A DNA stretch of 64,000 nucleotides from Bufo bufo (lineage: Eukaryota; Chordata; Amphibia; Anura; Bufonidae): the NCBI RefSeq assembly GCF_905171765.1, contig NC_053390.1, positions 307,090,984 through 307,154,983 on the forward strand, read 5' to 3'. The notes under the pieces were generated by a model. That model was not told where the DNA came from. It made no database searches and saw only the letters and a list, made by a program, of their open reading frames with translations. Shown here in pieces: positions 52,831 to 64,000 of the stretch. Each line of letters opens with the position of its first letter. Positions within the stretch are counted from its first letter, which is position 1. A program made the translations under genes and the position numbers.

Positions 52831-54238
52831 CTGCGAGAAACAAAGAGAAGCTGTCAGTATTTAAATGCTCCCATATCTTTTATATTATTGTGATATTAAA
52901 TACTTTTGTGTCAAAAACAGGAGTGATAACTTTATAATAGCAATCTTTCAGGGCACAGAGGCTCCTTTATCAGGTAGTGTTTAAAAATGATTCTACTGTA
53001 TACAGTATGTTGTATATCACTTCAACCCACCATTTCCTCCTTTAACCTATACATATATTATTACAAGCTTAGTTTATCCAGTAATACAGTTGGAACAATG
53101 CAGGGTGTATTTGATCACATAATGCAACATTAAAAAGTGTCTTATACCTCAAATTAATCAGGCATTGTCTTTCTATCTGTAAATAAGAATGCTTGAATTC
53201 ACTTACAGATAGCAGAAATCATAAAAATGCAGTTATTATGTAACCCAATGGACCCAATGTGCCAACTATCCGCTTTGGCTTTGGGCTAAACCTAAGGGCG
53301 CTGTCTTGGCGATCCCCTGGTATTCACATTTAAACCCCTATAAAGGCATCTGGACTTCGCAGAGAACCAACCTGGCCGCTACTTCCTGAAATAGTAGTTG
53401 GCAGCTGACACACAGGGTTCACAGACACCAGTGTGAAGCATCAAAGGTTTAGGTAAAACTCAAAGTCAGAAAAAGGTTTAGGTCAGGGCAGGCAGAGTTT
53501 GTATGTATCTGTGAAACTGGTCCGAGGTCAGGGCAGGCAATGGTTCAATACAGTATTCAGGGTATAGTCAGGGCAGGCAGTGGATGATCAGAGTCGATAA
53601 GCAGGCAAAGGTATGGTACACAGGCAGACAAACAGATAAGCATACCTTCACTGGAGCACTAGCAAAGCTAGCAACCTAATGCTCAGGCACCCTCCACCTG
53701 AAGAAGGTGTGTAAAATAGACACAAGTGGCGAGGCATTGGCTGGAAGCAACAAGGGTGCACACTCGCTAGCGCTTTAATAGCTGGGAAGCGCACAAGCGC
53801 CCATGACGGCCTGAGGGAGCCATTGTAACAGATTAAAGGATTTGGACATCATGGCACTGATTTTTATTGTTTATTAGCTTCTTAAATGCAAGTAAACAGT
53901 CTTCTAAATAGTCTTTATTTATAATGTAATACAATTTTCTTCTGCTGGTGCTACAGAATCTAACATAAAACCACAATGAAAAGCAGCAAAATAGCATACC
54001 ATCAGTGCTTCATTATTGTTGCAGGAAAAACACCTACCAATGTTTCGACTCAAGTATCAGCCTTTCTCAAGCAACATACATGGACAAAATGCCAACAATT
54101 TACAGTAAGTGCATGAAGTGTGTACCATGATGTAGTCAATTAGCTTACTTAATACCTGTACAAAATGTGTACAATATGAAAAGCTATTTAAAAAGTGCAT
54201 TTCATAATCGTATTAATATCTCCATTACAGTCCGTAAC
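52831..54238. other. CARMIL3 intron sequence with a possible old repeat
   Basis: No exon found. The part at 53280-53870 (TCAGGGCAGGCAGTGGAT, AGTCAGGGCAGGCAG repeated loosely, then CATGACGGCCTGAGG) resembles an interspersed element but could not be classified. Confidence 0.35.
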
Positions 54239-54242
54239 TTAA

Positions 54243-54668
54243 AGGGGTTGTCCCATGAAAAATATTCTAGTTTTAAAACCAGCACCTGGATCTGAATACT
54301 TTTGCAATTGCATATAATTAAAAATGTAGTATAGCCAGTGAGTTAGTCAATAAAATGTATCGGTATAGTGTCACCTGCTGTTTTTTTTTTTTCTTATTTC
54401 TTTGACCTGCTCACTGAGAAGGCCGCACATGCTCAGTTTCATCTTTCAACTGCCTCCTGAGCTGTGATAGGTAGAGCTCAGACACGCCCCCTTAGCTGGA
54501 GCATAAAAGACACTCCCCTTGAGCTGTCAGCTTGATATAAATCTACTAGCGCAATAAATGGGGATTTCTCTGGATCCATGTGAGGTACATGGCTGGTTCT
54601 GATAGAGATTGCCATGTACTATATGTTGTCTGATTTTTATTTTTTACATTAATCATGTGATAGCCCCT
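54243..54668. mobile_element. piggyBac-type MITE, TTAA-flanked
   Basis: TTAA lies at 54239-54242 and 54669-54672. AGGGGTTGTCCCATGAAAAA and (other strand) AGGGGCTATCACATGATTAA are the ends. Confidence 0.65.
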
Positions 54669-54845
54669 TTAATCATCTAGACTGATGTCCGAGTGGTGGG
54701 GATATACTCGCATGTTTCTGGCATCCAGATGTATATATGGTACATGCCCCCACTATTTTTCCAGTGCACTTTGCCGGTGCACATGCTTTCTTAGTGAAAG
54801 TGACATATGGACTTTAACCCCTTTACTATTAAACTTATTTTAGCA

Positions 54846-55148
54846 TTAAAGCCTATGAACACCTTCTGGGGCAAATATTTTCATTATTGCATTTAACTCA
54901 TTTTGGGCTAAAAATATTTTTTTCTGTTGGTCTTTATCAAAAATTGTCAACAGCTTCTGTACCACAGCCTGCGCTTTTATTGTATCTGCATCCTTCAGGG
55001 ACCTGCTCTGACAGATGTAGCTATTATCTCTGAACTCCTGACAGTTGTTTTTTATGTTGCAGCATTCCAAGAGCTGTGAAGCATTTATATTTCTGTCAAT
55101 GGCTTTTTTTGCGGAATGAGATGTAGTTTTCACTGGTACAGTGTTCAC
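54846..55148 (-). other. Unidentified open frame of 100 codons
   Basis: The frame reads SQLLECCNIKNNCQEFRD, LKDADTIKAQAVVQKLLTIF and EGVHRL before its stop. The composition looks protein-like, with cysteines and an amphipathic stretch, but I recognise no family and see no clear acceptor. It does not match CARMIL. It could be a terminal exon, a retroelement fragment or chance. Confidence 0.25.
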
Positions 55149-56098
55149 AGCAGATCAGAGTGTGGACAGGGAAGATTTTGTCTAAGGAGGGCAGCTCAGG
55201 CTGTAGATAGGGAAAAAAGCACACACAAGGCAGTTTGCAGGGGAGAACCACATAGGCTGTGTACATGAGTAGAGAGAACCCAAGGCAAACTCTGCAGGGG
55301 GAGGGAAAAAACACACTACTCAGCATCAATGACTGTCAGTACGTGTGAGAATCTACCAAGGCGTGTAGAAAGCTGTGCATATGTGCAGCAACCTCCTGAG
55401 CAGCCTATGTAGAGGATAGGAGTGATAGTGGCCCTGATGAAGTGTTCTGTCATGGTGTATTTCCTCAGTCCGTTGCTTCCTTTGGATCCGTGCAGTGGAA
55501 ATATAATACTGAAGAATGGGGCCAGAGTTAAAGAGGACCTGTCACCTGGATTTTGGGTTTAGAGCTGAGGGCATGGGCTGCTAGATTGCCGCTAGCACAT
55601 CTGCAATATCCATTCCCCATAGCTCTCTGTGCTTTTATTGTGTAAAAAAAAACTATTTTATATATATGTAAATGAGGCAAGTAAGAAGCCCAAGGAGCTG
55701 TTACTAACGTTTCCGGAGCCCAGCCACACCCACTGTGAAGGAGCCCAGCACCGCCCCGCATACTCCGAATATCCTCCTTGCTCCCTGACGTCCCAAAGCT
55801 AGAGCGCCGTAATCTCACAATGCGCGAGCTAGCGCTTGCACACTGTCGGCATAGTGTTCCTTCCCTGTGCTGGCATCAGCCTCAGGGAATGAACTGCGCA
55901 TGCACTAGCTTGCGCATCGTGAGATTACGGCGCTCTAGTTTTGTGACGTCAGGGAGCAAGGAGGAGATTCGGAGGATGCGGGGTGGTGCTGGGATCCTTC
56001 ACAGTGGGTATGGCTGGGCTCAGAGTCAGAGAACGCCGGACTCATCTCTGAAGCATGGAGGAGACAGGACTCCTCTAAGGTTCATTTACATATATATA

Positions 56099-57037
56099 CA
56101 GTACAGACCAAAAGTTTGGACACACCTTCTCATTCAAAGAGTTTTCTTTATTTTCATGACTATGAAAATTGTAGATTCACACTGAAGGCATCAAAACTAT
56201 GAATTAACACATGTGGAATTATATACATAACAAACAAGTGTGAAACAACTGAAAATATGTCATATTCTAGGTTCTTCAAAGTAGCCACCTTTTGCTTTGA
56301 TTACTGCTTTGCACACTCTTGGCATTCTCTTGATGAGCTTCAAAAGGTAGTCCCCTGAAATGGTTTTCACCTCACAGGTGTGCCCTGTCAGGTTTAATAA
56401 GTGGGATTTCTTGCCTTATAAATGGGGTTGGGACCATCAGTTGCGTTCAGGAGAAGTCAGGTGGATACACAGCTGATAGTCCTACTGAATAGACTGTTAG
56501 AATTTGTATTATGGCAAGAAAAAAGCAGCTAAGTAAAGAAAAACGAGTGGCCATCATTACTTTAAGAAATGAAGGTCAGTCAGTCAGCCGAAAAATTGGG
56601 AAAACTTTGAAAGTAAGGGCTATTTGACCATGAAGGAGAGTGATGGGGTGCTGCGCCAGATGACCTGGCCTCCACAGTCACCGGACCTGAACCCAATCGA
56701 GATGGTTTGGGGTGAGCTGGACCGCAGAGTGAAGGCAAAAGGGCCAACAAGTGCTAGGCATCTCTGGGAACTCCTTCAAGACTGTTGGAAAACCATTTCA
56801 GGGCACTACCTCTTGAAGCTCATTAAGAGAATGCCAAGAGTGTGAAAAGCAGTAATCAAAGCAAAAGGTGGCTACTTTGAAGAACCTAGAATATGACATA
56901 TTTTCAGTTGTTTCACACTTGTTTGTTATGTATATAATTCCACATGTGTTAATTCATAGTTTTGATGCCTTCATAGTCATGAAAATAAAGAAAACTCTTT
57001 GAATGAGAAGGTGCGTCCAAACTTTTGGTCTGTACTG
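56099..57037 (+). mobile_element. Internally deleted Tc1 derivative
   Basis: The inverted ends CAGTACAGACCAAAAGTTTG are flanked by TA at 56097-56098 and 57038-57039. The arms are about 200 bp, as in the intact Tc1. The middle holds only the ends of a transposase gene, so the copy is non-autonomous at best. Confidence 0.9.
56513..56870 (+). pseudogene. Tc1 transposase remnant
   Basis: The start MARKKQLSKEKRVAIITLRN and a helix-turn-helix part (SVSRKIGKTLKV) lead directly, after a large deletion and a stop, into the C-terminal [19 protein letters not shown] and LIKRMPRV. Both catalytic aspartates are lost. A stop interrupts the C-terminus after RMPRV. Confidence 0.85.
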
Positions 57038-57156
57038 TATATAAGATCGTTTTTGGACACAATAAAAGCACTAGATATTGCGGATGTGCTTGCAGTGATC
57101 TAGCAGCCCATGTCCTCAGCTCTATACCCAAAATCCAGGTGACAGGTTCCCTTTAA

Positions 57157-60100
57157 CCCCTTAGGGACACAGCCTTATTTCACCTTAAGGACCAGGCCAT
57201 TTTTTGCAAATCTGACCAGTGGCACTTTAAGTGCTGATAACTTTAAAACGCTTTGACTTATCCAGGCCATTCTGAGATTGTTTTTTCGTCACATATTGTA
57301 CTTCATGACACTGGTAAAATTTGCAAATTTCAAAGTTTCAGTTTCTCTACTTCTGTAATACATAGTAATAACCCCAAAAATTGTGATGACTTTACATTCC
57401 CCATATGTCTACTTCATGTTTGAATTATTTTGGGAATGATATTTTATTTTTTGGGGATGTTACAAGGCTTAGAAGTTTAGAAGCAAATCTTCAAACAAAA
57501 ACCCAATTTTTAGGGACCACTACAGGTCTGAAGTCACTTTGCGAGGCTTACATAATAGAAACCACCCAAAAATGACCCCATTCTATAAACTACACCCCTC
57601 AAGGTATTCAAAACTGATTTTACAAACTTCGTTAACCCTTTAGGTGTTGTACAAGAGTTATTGGCAAATGGGGATGAAATTTGAGAATTCAATTTTTTTG
57701 CCTAATTTTCCATTTTAACCCATTTTTTCCACTAACAAAGCAAGGGTTAACAGCCAAACAAGACTGTATCTTTATTGTCCTGACTCTGCCATTTACAAAA
57801 ACACCCCATATGTGGCCGTAAACTACTGTACGGCCACACAGCGGGGCGTAGAGTGAAAGGTGCGCCGTTTGGTTTTTGGAAGGTCGATTTTTGCTGGACT
57901 GGTTTATTTACACCATGTCCCATTTGAAGCCCCCCTGATGCACCCCTAGAATAGAAACTCCCTAAAAGTGACCCCATCTAAGAAACTACACCCCTCAAGG
58001 TATTCAAAACTGATTTTACATACGTCGTTAACCCTTTAGGTGTTGCACAAGAGTTATTGGCAAATGGGGATGAAATTTGAGAATTTAATTTTTTGCCTAA
58101 TTTTCCATTTTAACCCATTTTTTCCACTAACAAAGCAAGGGTTAACAGCCAAACAAGACTGTATCTTTATTTCCATGACTCTGCCGTTTACAGAAACACC
58201 CAATATGTGGCCGTACACTACTGTATGGCCACACAGTGGGGCGTAGAGGGAAAGGTGTGCCGTTTGGTTTTTGGAGGGCTGATTTTTATGGACCGGTTTA
58301 TTTACACCGTGTCCTGTTTCAACCCCCCTGATGCACCCCTGGAGTAGAAACTCCCTAAAAGTGACCCCATTTTGGAAACTACGGGATAAGGTGGCATTTT
58401 TTGGGGGACTATTTTTAGGGTATATATGATTTTTGGTTGTTCTATATTACATTTTTGTGAGGCAAGGTTACCAAAAATTGAAATTCTGAAATTTCATCTC
58501 CATTTGCCATTAACTGTTGAGGAACACCTAAAGGGTTAATAAAGTTTGTATAATCAGTTTTAAATACCTTGAGGGGTGTAGTTTCTTATATGGGGTCACT
58601 TTTAGGGAGTTTTTACTCTAGGGGGGCATCAGGGGGGCTTCAAAAGGGACATGATGTCAATAAAAAAAGGCCATCAAAATCGGCCTTCCAGAAACCATGT
58701 CGGTCCTTTTCTTTTGCGGCCTCCCTTTTACTGATACAGCAGTTTACGACCACAAATGTGGCATTTCTGTAAACTGCAGTATCAGGGTAATAAATATTAA
58801 CTTTTGTTTGGTTGTTAACCCTTGTTTTGTTACCGGAAAAAACGGATTGAAATGGAAAAGTGCCAAAAATAGCGGTTTTGGCACCGTTTTTTTTTTTTGA
58901 CCGTGTTAATCTGGGGGGTAAGGTCATGGGATATTTTTATAGAGGAGATTCTTACGGACTCGGAGATACCTAATAAGTCTACTTTTTTTTACAATTATTT
59001 AGGTTTTTGACTATATTATCCTTTTTGATACAATTATTTTTTTTTTATCTCTAAAGTCTGTGTCATTTTTTTTTTTTTTTTATCCGATTATCTTATGTGG
59101 GGGCTCATTTATTGCGGGATGAGCGGACGGTTTTATTGGCACTATTTTGGGGGCTATATGACTTTTTGATTGCTTGCTATTAAACTTTTTGTTATGTAAG
59201 GTGACAAAAAAATCTTTTTTTGCACCGTTATTTTTTATTTTTTTTGGACCGTGTTAATCTGGGGGGTTGGTTCATGGGGTACTTTTATAGAGGAGATTCT
59301 TACGGACGCGGTGATACCTAATAAGTCTACTTTATTTTTACATTTATTTAGGTTTCAGACTATATTATCCTTTTTGATACAAACAAAATTTGTTTGTATC
59401 TCTAAAGTCTGAGTAATTTTTTTTTGTTTTTTTTATCCGATTATCTTATGTGGGGGCTCATTTTTTGCGGGATGAGAGGACGGTTTTATTGGCACTGGGG
59501 GCTATATGACTTTTTGATCGCTTGCTTTTAAACTTTTTATTATGGAAGGTGACAAAAAAATATATTTTTTTGCACTTTTTTTTATTTTTTTTCTGGACCG
59601 TTTTAATCTGTGGGGTTAGGTCATGGGGTATTTTTATAGAGGAGATTATGACCGACGCGGCGATACCTAATATGTCTACTTTTAATAAATTATTTAAGTT
59701 TTTTTGGGTGTCTCAAATCTGAGAACCAGTTTTTTTTATCCGATGTCAGTGCTAAATTGGGATATAAATTTAGTACTCCATGGAAGTGTGATACTCCCTG
59801 AAGCAACCGTCAATGCAGAGGCCCGGATGATCGGGGCACGTGTCGCACTGAGTAGTGGTGTCCTTCCGTATCCCCCTCCTGCGACACATTCTGCAGTTTT
59901 TTTGGGTTCGTCCCTTCTTTCCAGTATGGGGGACCACACCTGGAAAGTGTTGGCCAGGGACGATCCGGGCACCTACAGTTCCCGAGGTACTCCGGCCTGC
60001 TCATTCCCGGTCCGAAAAGATCAGGGCCTTGAGGACTGCCTCATAGAACTGAAGGAATGTCCCTGTGTTGCCAGTGCTCTGGGACAGCACAAAAGAGTTG

Positions 60101-62025
60101 TACATGGCAACCTGTACCAAGTAGACCGCAACTTTTTTATACCATGCCCGGGTTTTGCGCATGGCGTTATATGGCTTGATCAGAGAGATCAACTCCTCCC
60201 ATATACCGATTGTAGTCGACGATACAATCGGGCTTGAGGACCGTTGCCGCGGTACCTCGCACAGGGACAGGGGTGATGCCGTTACCATGAATTGTGGACA
60301 GCATAAGGACATCCCTCTTGTCCTTATACCTGACCAGCAACAGGTTTCCAGTGGTAAGGGCACGGGTCTCACCCCTGGGGATAGGTACCTGGAGGGGGTG
60401 GGCAGGGAGGCCGCGTTGATTTTTCCGCACGGTCCCACAAGCGGACGTGGATCTGGAGGCAAGGGACTGGAACAAGGGGATACTGGTATAAAAGTTATCC
60501 ACGTAAAGGTGGTAACCCTTATCTAGCAGTGGGTACATAAGGTCCAACACAAGTTTCCCAGTAACACCCAGAGTGGGGGGACATTCTGGGGGTTGAATCC
60601 GGGAATCTCGCCCCTCGTATACACGAAATTTGTAAGTGTACCCTGAGGTACTCTCACAAATTTTGTATAGCTTCACGCCATACCTCGCCCGCTTGGAGGG
60701 CACATACTGGCGGAAAAGGAGTTTCCCCTTGAACGCAATGAGAGACTCATCAACCGCGACCTCCCTTCCAGGTACATAGGCCTCCATGAATTTGGCCCCA
60801 AAGTGATCGATGACCGGCCGTATCTTATACAGACGGTCATTGGCAGGATCACCTCGGGGGGGACATGCTGCATTATCTGAATAATGCAGACATTTCCGGA
60901 TGGCCTCAAACCAGGAGCATGTCATGGCCGTACTGTAAAGTGGGGTCTGGTATAGGACGTCCCCACTCCAGTACAGCCTGACACTGGGTTTCTTGACCAG
61001 GCCCATATGCAGCACGAGGCCCCAAAATGTCCTCATTTCGGCTGCACTGACCGGCGTCCATCCACCGGGCCTGGCCAAAAAGGAGCCCGGGTGTTGAGCA
61101 ACGAACTGTTGGGCGTACAGGTTCGTATGCTCCACCATCAGATTTACCAGTGGGTCACTGAAAAAATTACAAAAAAAGTCATATTCAGTGTAGCCCACTG
61201 TGGAAATCTGGATTCCTGATTGGCCTACAAAATCAGGAATCACGGGCTCGTATCGCTCTGGGCTACACCAGACAGGTTCACCGGCAGGGTGCTCCGGTGG
61301 ATTTAACTGGTGGGCCGGAAAACTAGTACGAGCCCCAGAGCTGCTCGTACTAGGCTGGGCCACAGGGTCCCTAGCATGGCGGTCCCCTTGCTCCGCCTGG
61401 CGGCGTCTCCGCCGCCTTGGGGGCTTATCATCCTCGCTAGATGATGAGGAGGACGCGGATGACAACAGGAAAGTGGGGTCATCCTCGTCCTCACTGGGAC
61501 TCTCGGAGTCGGAGGCAAGCTGGGCGTATGCCTCCTCGCCCGAGAACGTCCAGCGGGCCATAGGGGAGTGTGTGTCTGCGTGTGTATGTGCGTGTGTGTA
61601 AATCTTTATTTGGTGTGCGTGTGTGTGGGGGCACGGGTGTTCACGAACTCACCCTAAAACTAACAGAAAAAAAAATGTGAAAAAAAAATTCAAAACCGCT
61701 GATCAACCGTCCTAAGTTGATCAGCGGTGGGGTGTGCGATTCGCTAACAGTGGCCGGACGCTAAGAGTGCCGGCCACAGTCAGCGTACACAAAAAATAAA
61801 ATAAAATCCTGCACCCCAAAAAAGTTGGGGGGGGGGCAAGCGGCAGCACCCCTGGGGGGTCTAGGGTCACACAGCTGTGCTGATGCAATAAAAGTTTATC
61901 AAACTAACTTTCCCTTTATTTTCCCTGCCTAACCCAAACTTTCCCTATGCTTTCCCTATGTACCTGCTGGATAGATGGGGGGATCAAGTGTCCGGAAGAT
62001 GGGGGGATCCTGTGTCAGGAAGAGG
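57157..62025 (-). mobile_element. piggyBac element, 4.9 kb, defective
   Basis: TTAA at 57153-57156 and 62026-62029 flank ends that match when inverted (CCCCTTAGGGACACAG against CCTCTTCCTGACACAG). The transposase is on the minus strand near the right end. The left 2.6 kb is non-coding, with internal duplications: 57593-57960 repeated at 57999-58340 and inverted at 58380-58770, and a segment starting GGTCATGGGATATTTTTATA near 58923 repeated near 59271 and 59621. Its left TTAA is also the right TTAA of the neighbouring MITE. Confidence 0.75.
59770..61561 (-). pseudogene. piggyBac transposase pseudogene
   Basis: The start at 61561 opens a 464-codon frame with an acidic serine-rich N-terminus and the DDE/D core: D271 in VAVDESL, D355 in YVDNFYTS and D458 in MGGVDLSDQ. 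Right after SDQ a frameshift near 60174-60180 leads to a stop at 60167. The homology continues in another frame (LIKPYNAMRKTRAWYKKVAV) to a second lesion, a TGA at 60001-60003. The cysteine-rich zinc end (CRRRGIRKDTTTQCDTCP, GLCIDGCF) is preserved to 59770. All three catalytic residues are present, but the product would be truncated. Confidence 0.9.
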
Positions 62026-62029
62026 TTAA

Positions 62030-63520
62030 ATGTAACTAAGTTTTTTTTTTTTACTAAGCGCAACGTGGAACTTGAAATACATATAATAGCAACAGGCTTT
62101 AAGTGCAGTTCTTCTTGGGCACCAGCAAGGAATCTGGAGGCAGATTGGATAGTTGGAATACCACACTTAGGTGATACTAGCCTAGTGGTGGTTTGGTGAT
62201 GGGTGGCTTGACTGTAGTTCCTCACCTAACAGCAATGTCTGTATATGCTGATGCAGCAGTCTCACATCTTTAGGACAGCTGGAGTAGTTCTCCCTGGAGT
62301 TTGGGTAACAGGAGCTTAGCAAGTTGCTCCCTCTCCTCTTTGTGTCCACACAGGAACTCCCTCTCTTGGCACTCTTGGCAGGGAGCAGCACCAGCCCACT
62401 CCTACCAAAAGGGGAGGAACAGGGTGGTTAGCCCTGTTCCTGCCAAGCTTTGCCATCCATTTCTTGCTGGTAGCTACGACCAGAGGCAAACAATAATACA
62501 CATAATACATAATAAACAATTTGTAGTGTAGTACCCGCAGGTCTGGGGTACGACATATGCATGAGAGCTATATGACACAGCACCTCCTATGCAGCAGGTA
62601 TTACTGGAAGGAACACGTTCACATGAGAAAAGTCTGAAAATAAGAGCAGGTTGTAAACTGAATATCCACGGGTCTGAAAAATCAATGAAGGAACGATAAT
62701 TGCAGACTGAAACAACATTTTTTGATTGAGGTAACCACTAATATATGTAGAAGTTATTTTATCATGTTAAAAGAATTCCATAATTTTTAAGCTTAATTTA
62801 CATACAACTAGACTGGAGAATGATTTCAAGCATTAGCTGTCTGGGTATATTACTCTGTGGAAGGTTCTGCTGCCTTAGCTAAAGCTGCAGGAACGATTCG
62901 GTAAATATGCAGAACTGCTTTCTCCACAGGGGCAGGATTTACAAGCTGCAGTACTGTTTAACATGCTTTGCAGTCACTGGAATATTTCTAATCTCACCAT
63001 GGGAGACGACCAGTAAAATGGAAGGAAAAGAACAAGTATTTGCCACCTTCATTCTGATCACAGACTTTGCATCAAAGGACGAAGAATCATTGACCACAGT
63101 TTTAGTTGAGGATCTCGGCAAGATAAGTCTTACATGTTCCCCTGAACCTCTCTGTTTCTACCAGAACATCTATGATTACTTGACTATAGAACAATAATCA
63201 TACATATTTTATTTATGAATATTTACATAATATCTTATCTTAAAGCCATATTTCCACATATTTCTAGAATACTTTCTGCATTAACCAGTTCAAGACCCGG
63301 CTGTTTACCCCCTTCCTGACCAGGCATATTTTCTACATTTTTTTGTACCAGTTTTTGAAGGCCATAATGTTTTTTCCCCCCTGTTCGGTAATTAACCCCC
63401 TGAGTTCTAGGCCCATTTTAGGTTTTGTATTTTTTCCTCCCCATGTTGCAATAGCCATAACTTTTTACATTTTCAGTTCATGTAGCCATATCAGGGCTTA
63501 TTTTTTTTGTGGGATAAGGC
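62030..63520. other. No gene recognised; possible LTR remnant
   Basis: CAATTTGTAGTGTAGTACCC with its CGCAGGTCTGGG continuation occurs at about 62519-62551 and again at about 63763-63792, each preceded by AATAATACACATAAT. This could be two ends of an old insertion. A frame at 62907-63197 has no recognisable domain. The sequence 63290-63500 (CAAGACCCGGCTGTTTACCC) looks like a repeat. Confidence 0.35.
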
Positions 63521-63556
63521 TACGTCTACACGACGACATTTGTCGCGCAACATTTT

Positions 63557-63745
63557 GTTGCACTAATGTCGCGCGACAATTTTTATAATGGCAGTCCATG
63601 GTGTCGCAATGCAACATGCTGCGTCTGCGACGCAACAGTCGCAGAAAATCCATTTGAGATGGATTTTTCTGCGACTGTTGCGTCGCAGTCGCAGCATGTT
63701 GCAGTGCGACACCATGGACTGCCATTATAAAAATTGTCGCGCGGC
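63557..63745. repeat. Near-perfect palindrome with CGCGCGACAATTTTTATAAT arms
   Basis: Arms of about 90 bp (GTGTCGCAATGCAACATGCT; CGACGCAACAGTCGCAG) meet near 63652. The right arm ends directly in AATAATACACATAAT, the repeat also seen at 62492. A fold-back MITE is likely. Confidence 0.8.
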
Positions 63746-63955
63746 AATAATACACATAATAAACAATTTGTAGTGTAGTACCCGCAGGTCTGGGTATCAT
63801 TTGGGTAAAAGGAGGCAATACAATTAAAGGTTATATTATTTTCTTTATGGGAGCTAAGCAAGGCATGTGAGCAGACGCACGGCTGCTGAGCTCCTCTGCG
63901 TTATCAGCCAATTCATTCTGAAAGCGGGAAAATATAGCGCTCCAACAGCTCTCAA

Positions 63956-64000
63956 CTCACCTCTGGGCCACTAAAGACCTCTCCGGTGCACAGCAGGGCC
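63956..64000 (-). other. Possible exon end cut by the window
   Basis: On the minus strand the first 44 bases of the window read open in two frames up to CCCAGAG, then GTGAGTTGAG, a good donor. Neither frame (ALLCTGEVFSGPE or PCCAPERSLVAQ) aligns convincingly with the CARMIL3 repeats expected upstream, so I do not assign it. Confidence 0.2.

Larger units (their letters stand above)
55532..57152. mobile_element. piggyBac-type MITE interrupted by a Tc1 derivative
   Basis: Same family as 8203-8560: AGAGGACCTGTCACCTGGAT at the left, CCAGGTGACAGGTTCCCT at the right, TTAA at 55528-55531 and 57153-57156. A second fold-back (GAGCGCCGTAATCTCACAAT and its inverse) lies at 55690-56080, then the Tc1 derivative. 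Confidence 0.78.

Noticed and set aside
60155..61601. Plus-strand frames over the piggyBac transposase
   Set aside because: They are antisense shadows of the transposase frame.
62907..63197. 96-codon frame as a gene
   Set aside because: No domain, no splice signals fitting it, and the antisense frame is equally open.

Overview
The window is vertebrate, most likely anuran (frog or toad; Neobatrachia is a guess). The grounds are a split gene with vertebrate splice sites, an HDAC1 retrocopy close to the amphibian protein, L1-type retroposition with long target-site duplications, and many repeats with ends typical of frog genomes (GGCCTCTTTCACAC..., TTAA-flanked fold-backs, TACAGT... Tc1 ends). 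No tRNA, rRNA or CRISPR array was seen.

The only host gene recognised is the 3' two thirds of a CARMIL3 (LRRC16B) orthologue on the minus strand. I placed 18 coding exons from 52830 down to 10541. All have AG/GT borders and the codon phase agrees at every junction. They encode the end of the leucine-rich repeat domain, the helical dimerisation region, the capping-protein-binding CPI motif (exon 13905-14134), the DEGLDEFF segment, the basic [11 protein letters not shown] segment and most of the proline-rich tail. The 5' exons should lie beyond base 64000. The last 3' exon was not found.

The introns are filled with mobile DNA. From left to right: a non-autonomous hAT (28-1316), fold-back repeats, a dead Tc1 (3281-4327), a 45-bp minisatellite (5700-7235), the 3' exon cluster of CARMIL3 with TTAA-flanked MITEs, a second dead Tc1 (18261-19806), an 8.2-kb satellite of 30/35-bp units (20755-28985), and a young Ty3/Gypsy element (29018-38740). 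Then come Harbinger-like MITEs, a hAT with inverted minisatellites (41654-42950), another hAT (47665-48464), an apparently intact Tc1 with identical 210-bp ends (48644-50257), a 41-bp minisatellite (50930-51478), a deletion-derivative Tc1 (56099-57037) inside a TTAA MITE, and a 4.9-kb piggyBac element with a broken transposase (57157-62025).

The Gypsy element is the most informative locus. Its LTRs differ at three positions that I could see, so it is young. Two later L1-type insertions broke it: an antisense HDAC1 retrocopy in gag, with an open frame covering most of the catalytic domain, and a truncated L1 3' end between protease and reverse transcriptase. A GTTAAAC heptamer with a downstream hairpin lies in the gag/pol overlap.
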